Assembly (NCBI GenBank): GCA_022825185.1
Contig: JAJDYK010000058.1
Coordinates: 1 to 18,594 of the forward strand
Source of the DNA: Candidatus Latescibacterota bacterium
GTDB lineage: Bacteria; Latescibacterota; UBA2968; UBA8231
Direction: 5' to 3'
Length of the DNA stretch: 18,594 nucleotides
The first letter of the stretch is position 1; the number at the start of each line of letters is the position of its first letter. The notes under the pieces were generated by a model that saw only the letters and a program-made list of their open reading frames with translations, was not told the DNA's origin and searched no databases. Below are positions 15,442-18,594 of this stretch, piece by piece. Both the position numbers and the translations under genes were made by a program.

Positions 15442-16860
15442 CTAGTACGTCCACTGTCGCAGCAGCGGCCGCTCGCGCTCTAGCAACCGCTCTAGCAGTC
15501 GTTTGCGCACCGCTTGCAACTGGTCGGCGTATTCGCTTTCGCCCGCCACATCCTCGTAGGCTAGCGGGTCGCGCTCCAAGTCGAAGAGCGCTTCCGCTCC
15601 GCTGGCATCCACCACGTAGCGCAACCCCTCCACGCGCAGCGTTTTCCAGTGTCGCTCAGGTTGGGTCATTTCCGTTATGGCGCAGCCGCGACCATCGCCT
15701 TCCTCGCCGCGTAAATCGGCCAAGAGAGAACTGCCTTGCAACGCATCCGGCCGCTGAATTGCGGCGGCTTCCAGCAGCGTCGGCACCACGTCTAACGCCT
15801 CGACGATGCGAGGGCAATGCCCACCGGCGCTTGCTCCGGCGGGCCAGCGCATCAGCAGGGGGACGCGCGTGACCGCATCGTGCCCAGGATAGCCCTTGCC
15901 GTAGCGCAGGTGTTCGCCGAGCCACTCGCCGTGGTCGGACGTGAAGACGACGATGGTGTTGTCCGCAATGCCGAGCGCGTCGAGCCGGTCGAGAATGCGG
16001 CCGACGTGGTGATCGACCTCGGATACCATGGCGTAATAGCCGTGGTGCGCAGAGCGCAATTCGTCGTCGGAAAAGTGCTGTGGGCCTCGGCGAGCGTCGA
16101 GAGTCGGAGGGAAGGGCGGCAACGTCAGCGTGGCTGGATCGTAGAGATCGAGGAACTCCTGAGGGGCCACCCACGGACTGTGCGGCGAATAGAATCCGGC
16201 GATGCAGAGGAAGGGGCCGTCCTTGTGGCGCGTCAAAAACTCCATGGTCTGCTCGGCGACAAACGCCGTGTGGGTCAGGTCGCTGCGGCAGTGGTTGGCG
16301 AGGGCGCGTTTGGGGAAGCGTTCAGACGGATGCGCGATCCCGTCGCGAACATTCATAATTCGCTTCCACTCGATTGAACTGGGGGCATCGCCGAGGCTGA
16401 CGAGGTCGAGTTGCTCGGGGGCTTGCGCCGCCACCCAAGCGCGGTAGGCATCGTGGTACGAACCCGGTTCGTCCGAGATTTCCAAGTGGTCGAAGCCGTA
16501 GTCGGGATGAGGCTCGCGGTGGTCGCGGTTGGCGTGCGGCAAAAAGTGCAGCTTGCCAATCTGGCCGCTGCAATAGCCGTAGTTGCGCAGCAAGCGCGGC
16601 AAGGTCGGCGCATCCTCGGGCACGGGCACGCCCATATGCGAAAGCCCCAACGCGGATGGATACTGCCCGGTGAGAAAGCTCACGCGGCTGGGCATGCAGA
16701 CCGGGTTCTGCACAAAGCAGTGGTCGAAATTTACTCCGGTAGCCGCGAGCCGGTCCAAGTGCGGCGTGCGGATTTCGGAGTTGCCGTTGGTACCTAGGGC
16801 GTCCCACCGCTGCTGATCCGTGTAGAGGATGAGAATATTCGGTCGCTGCATGGTTAGCAT
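15442..16860 (-). CDS. Type I (formylglycine) sulfatase
   Basis: The product is 472 aa from the ATG at 16860 (AAAGGG upstream); a second ATG at 16851 begins closer to the conserved MQRPNILILYTDQQ and is equally possible. The active site is Cys55 in CMPSR (CxPxR), to be converted to formylglycine. Metal and active-site positions are Asp15 (YTDQQ), Asp309-His310 (TSDHGEWLGEH) and Lys322 (GKGYPGHDAVTRVPLL). SPHSPW (225-230) holds a further expected His. The TDQQRWDALG and TSDHGEWLGEH segments resemble choline-sulfatase and iduronate-sulfatase-type enzymes, but the substrate is not determinable. No signal peptide is seen, so it is probably cytoplasmic. No other catabolic gene is adjacent; a copper operon lies upstream on the same strand. 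Confidence 0.93.
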   Translation of the reverse strand: MLTMQRPNILILYTDQQRWDALGTNGNSEIRTPHLDRLAATGVNFDHCFVQNPVCMPSRVSFLTGQYPSALGLSHMGVPVPEDAPTLPRLLRNYGYCSGQIGKLHFLPHANRDHREPHPDYGFDHLEISDEPGSYHDAYRAWVAAQAPEQLDLVSLGDAPSSIEWKRIMNVRDGIAHPSERFPKRALANHCRSDLTHTAFVAEQTMEFLTRHKDGPFLCIAGFYSPHSPWVAPQEFLDLYDPATLTLPPFPPTLDARRGPQHFSDDELRSAHHGYYAMVSEVDHHVGRILDRLDALGIADNTIVVFTSDHGEWLGEHLRYGKGYPGHDAVTRVPLLMRWPAGASAGGHCPRIVEALDVVPTLLEAAAIQRPDALQGSSLLADLRGEEGDGRGCAITEMTQPERHWKTLRVEGLRYVVDASGAEALFDLERDPLAYEDVAGESEYADQLQAVRKRLLERLLERERPLLRQWTY

Positions 16861-16876
16861 GAGGCCCTTTGTGTAG

Positions 16877-16897
16877 GGGCGACCCTTGTGGTCGCCC
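16877..16897. repeat. GGGCGACC/GGTCGCCC hairpin element
   Basis: A perfect 8-base GC-rich stem with a CTTGT loop lies between the end of the copper operon and the sulfatase start. 'GTAGGGGCGACC...GGTCGCCC' resembles a short intergenic palindrome that I recall as recurrent in some environmental bacterial genomes. It may also terminate the copper operon transcript. No T-tract is present. Confidence 0.55.
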
Positions 16898-16924
16898 GTT
16901 GTTTAGATGAAATCAGAACGCCGA

Positions 16925-17065
16925 CTACTTCCCGGACCGAGTTGGCTTCTTTCGCCGGCCTCTAAACAGAAAGCGCTGCGGAAAATCCGGGCCGATGATT
17001 GGACTCAGCGGGAACCAGAGCACCGCGTGAACTACCTTGATTACTTTGTACAAGACGTTTTTCAT
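16925..17065 (-). CDS. 46-aa unknown peptide, coupled to the SCO gene
   Basis: The start ATG overlaps the SCO stop as ATGA, a classic translational-coupling arrangement, and the ORF runs 46 codons to TAG. The peptide begins MKNVLYKVIKVVHAVLWFPL, continues SPIIGPDFPQRFLFRG, and ends in a basic tail (RGRRKKPTRSGK). The N-terminal half has a short amphipathic or hydrophobic stretch flanked by lysines, too short for a confident membrane helix. No family is recognised. Its place as last gene of a copper-delivery operon makes a small accessory role in oxidase assembly possible, but this is inference. Confidence 0.55.
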   Translation of the reverse strand: MKNVLYKVIKVVHAVLWFPLSPIIGPDFPQRFLFRGRRKKPTRSGK

Positions 17066-17688
17066 GGCTTTTCATCCTCGGCGAAGAGTTGCTCGGCTAC
17101 TGCGGCCATCAGCTCTGGGCCGTCGCTCTGGCGAAAGAGGAACCGCACCTTGCCCTGCTGATCGATCAGGTAGGTATAGGTCGAGTGATCGACTAAGTAG
17201 GCTTCCTGCTCCTCTCCGAGGCTATAGTGAGCGCCATACTGACGCACTACCTGGTCGATTTCCTCCTTGTCGCCGCGCAGGCCAATCGCATCAATGGCGA
17301 AATAGTCGAGGTATTCCTCCAGCTTCTCCTGCGTATCGCGCTTGGGGTCCACGGTGACGAAGAGAGTCGTCAGCTCCTGCTGGTCCTCGTCTAAGAGCTG
17401 ATAGACGCGGCCCATTTTCGACAGGGTCACCGGGCAGATGTCGGGGCAATAGGTGTACCCGAAGAAGAGCATGGCGGCTTGGCCGCGCAAACTTTGCAAC
17501 TCAAAGGACGCGCCGTGCTGATCCACGAGCGCGAAGTCGCCGCCAATGCCGCCGAAGTCCTGCAAGGGGGGCACCTCCACGGGGGCGGGGGTTTCGGCAA
17601 CCGGGTCCTTTTGGGCCTCTGGCTGCGCGCCGCAGGCTACAAGCAGCGCAAACACCGCGCAAAAAATCAGCGCGTCACTCGCTCTCAT
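17062..17688 (-). CDS. SCO1/SenC-family copper chaperone lipoprotein
   Basis: The product is 208 aa from the ATG at 17688 (AAAGG upstream). A longer start at 17742 would add 18 basic residues before the signal and is rejected. The lipoprotein signal ends in LVAC with Cys19 as the lipid anchor. A thioredoxin-like fold follows with the copper motif Cys81-x3-Cys85 (YCPDICP) and the partner His168 (LVDHSTYTYL). VTVDPKRDT (111-119) is a family hallmark. SCO proteins deliver copper to, or reduce, the CuA site of cytochrome c oxidase at the outer face of the inner membrane. It overlaps the upstream PCu(A)C gene by 14 bases and the downstream 46-aa ORF by ATGA. Confidence 0.95.
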   Translation of the reverse strand: MRASDALIFCAVFALLVACGAQPEAQKDPVAETPAPVEVPPLQDFGGIGGDFALVDQHGASFELQSLRGQAAMLFFGYTYCPDICPVTLSKMGRVYQLLDEDQQELTTLFVTVDPKRDTQEKLEEYLDYFAIDAIGLRGDKEEIDQVVRQYGAHYSLGEEQEAYLVDHSTYTYLIDQQGKVRFLFRQSDGPELMAAVAEQLFAEDEKP

Positions 17689-18133
17689 AAAGACCTTTCT
17701 TCTGTACCGGCATCTGTACGCGCCTTTCCGTTCCATCGCCAAAGCGCAGCACTAGCTCGACCTCGTCGCCATCCCGCAACGGCTGGCGCAATTCCATCAG
17801 CATCAGGTGGGTACCGCCCGGCTTCAGCGCAACTTCTTCGCCCGCAGGAACCTGAAGCTCTGCGACTTGGCGCATCGTCATCCGGTCGTCTTTGTATTCC
17901 ATTACGTGTATCTCGGCTCGCTCGGCAGCCTCAGTTGCCACGGCGACCAATGCGACGGGTTCGCCGCCTCGGTTTTCAATGACCAAATAACCAGCGGCCG
18001 GGCTGCGCGGCGGCGGCTCGCGGATCCAAGCGTCGCGCACGACTATGGGGTCGCCGGTATGCTCTTGTCCGCATCCGATGATGACGAGTAACAGCGCAGA
18101 GACGATTTTCACCGGATGTTTCCCTTTATACAT
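17675..18133 (-). CDS. PCu(A)C-type periplasmic copper chaperone lipoprotein
   Basis: The product is 152 aa from the ATG at 18133. The signal ends in a lipobox-like IIGC with Cys21. The copper signature H-x10-M-x21-H-x-M is exact: His76, Met87, His109 and Met111. PCu(A)C proteins bind Cu(I) and load the CuA or CuB centre of cytochrome oxidase, cooperating with SCO. The gene starts 12 bases after the methyltransferase stop, with GAGGG as a likely ribosome-binding site, and overlaps the SCO start by 14 bases. The pair is therefore co-translated. Confidence 0.95.
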   Translation of the reverse strand: MYKGKHPVKIVSALLLVIIGCGQEHTGDPIVVRDAWIREPPPRSPAAGYLVIENRGGEPVALVAVATEAAERAEIHVMEYKDDRMTMRQVAELQVPAGEEVALKPGGTHLMLMELRQPLRDGDEVELVLRFGDGTERRVQMPVQKKGLYESE

Positions 18134-18145
18134 GGCCAGCGGCCC

Positions 18146-18594
18146 TCAAACCTTGACGCCAATCGCGCCGACCATGGACGGCGATGAAATACTAGCTTGC
18201 GGATCGCGGGCGTTTGCCCGCCATTCTTCCCAATGCGCGGCGCACTCTTCCTCGCGCAATGCGCCGCGCGCCACAAGCTCGGGCAGATACACGCGCAGAA
18301 ACTGCTCTATCCAGCACCAAATGCGGTTGCCTGGGCGGGCAATACCCCCGATGGGGACGACCTCCACGGCCTCCAAACCACACCGCGCCATTAGCTCCGG
18401 CAGCTTCCCGCCGATATCCAACCTCCCTCCAAAACTCTCATGGACCGCCTGCAACACGCGCCGCAAGTGAGGGTACTCAATCCGAGCGACAAACGCCCCA
18501 TAAGCGCAGTAATCCACAACCACTAAGCGACCGCCCGTTTTCAACACCCGCGCCACTCGCTCTATCACCCCTTGCGGCTCCTCTATGAAGCAGA
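18146..18594 (-). CDS. Class I SAM-dependent methyltransferase (C-terminal part, runs off right edge)
   Basis: The reading frame is open to the window edge and about 149 codons are visible. The sequence FIEEPQGVIERVARVLKTGGRLVVVDY is the post-I helix and strand 5 of a Methyltransf_11-type Rossmann methyltransferase (RVLKTGGRLVVVDY). The SAM-binding GxGxG loop lies beyond the window. The C-terminal extension (LVARGALREEECAAHWEEWR, with GGIARPGN before it) is not assigned. The substrate is unknown. It is the first visible gene of the copper operon, with the PCu(A)C gene starting 12 bases downstream, so it may be the tail of a larger respiratory cluster. Confidence 0.85.
   Translation of the reverse strand, partial: CFIEEPQGVIERVARVLKTGGRLVVVDYCAYGAFVARIEYPHLRRVLQAVHESFGGRLDIGGKLPELMARCGLEAVEVVPIGGIARPGNRIWCWIEQFLRVYLPELVARGALREEECAAHWEEWRANARDPQASISSPSMVGAIGVKV

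Noticed and set aside
16907..17161. An 84-codon plus-strand open frame over the copper operon end
   Set aside because: It is antisense to the SCO tail and to the coupled 46-aa ORF, which fits operon context better.
1..18594. tRNA, rRNA, CRISPR array or complete insertion sequence
   Set aside because: I found no cloverleaf, no regularly spaced repeats and no transposase flanked by inverted repeats when reading both strands.

Overview
This window looks like chromosomal DNA of a GC-rich, Gram-negative, aerobically respiring bacterium, probably a FCB-group or sponge/marine-type lineage such as Latescibacterota or Poribacteria. That placement is an inference. It rests on a secreted protein carrying a 'PNYPNPFNPST' FlgD/T9SS-type module, several type I sulfatases and a PhyH dioxygenase, a periplasmic PQQ dehydrogenase, and genes for copper delivery to cytochrome oxidase. 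No rRNA, tRNA, CRISPR array or complete insertion sequence was seen, and no gene-free gap exceeds about 240 bases.

Left part (1-4316). A signal-peptide-bearing gene runs off the left edge on the minus strand. Next to it lies a minus-strand PQQ dehydrogenase fused to a C-terminal ankyrin domain (253-3180). A 54-codon ankyrin-tail ORF (3177-3341) overlaps the start of that gene by ATGA. The left-edge gene shares the dehydrogenase signal-peptide pattern, so the locus may be a tandem array of such genes with one decayed copy. A plus-strand Rpn-family nuclease (3429-4316) follows, preceded by an exact sigma-54-type -24/-12 motif.

Middle (4550-9523). A minus-strand, roughly 1010-residue secreted serine protease has a mosaic layout: FlgD-like module, dockerin-like repeats, acidic linker, two CARDB-like domains and a C-terminal trypsin-like domain. 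Base composition falls sharply across its 3' half. Divergent from it is a plus-strand AAA-ATPase/PD-(D/E)XK protein, with a perfect palindrome in the promoter region.

Right-middle (9671-12937). Three minus-strand genes, transcribed sulfatase, then PhyH oxygenase, then NAD-dependent epimerase/dehydratase, form a probable small-molecule or sulfated-carbohydrate catabolic cluster. Divergent from them is a plus-strand pair, cyclopropane-fatty-acid synthase and a MOSC protein. These converge on a small secreted Spy/ZraP-like protein.

Right part (15442-18594). A second formylglycine-type sulfatase is followed by a tightly packed minus-strand operon (order of transcription): methyltransferase (cut by the window edge), PCu(A)C copper chaperone, SCO1/SenC protein and an ATGA-coupled 46-residue unknown peptide. 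The copper genes act together to metallate the CuA/CuB sites of an aa3-type oxidase.

A roughly 90-bp imperfect repeat occurs twice in the same orientation (138-227 and 15336-15427), each time between two minus-strand genes and just upstream of a gene for an exported protein.
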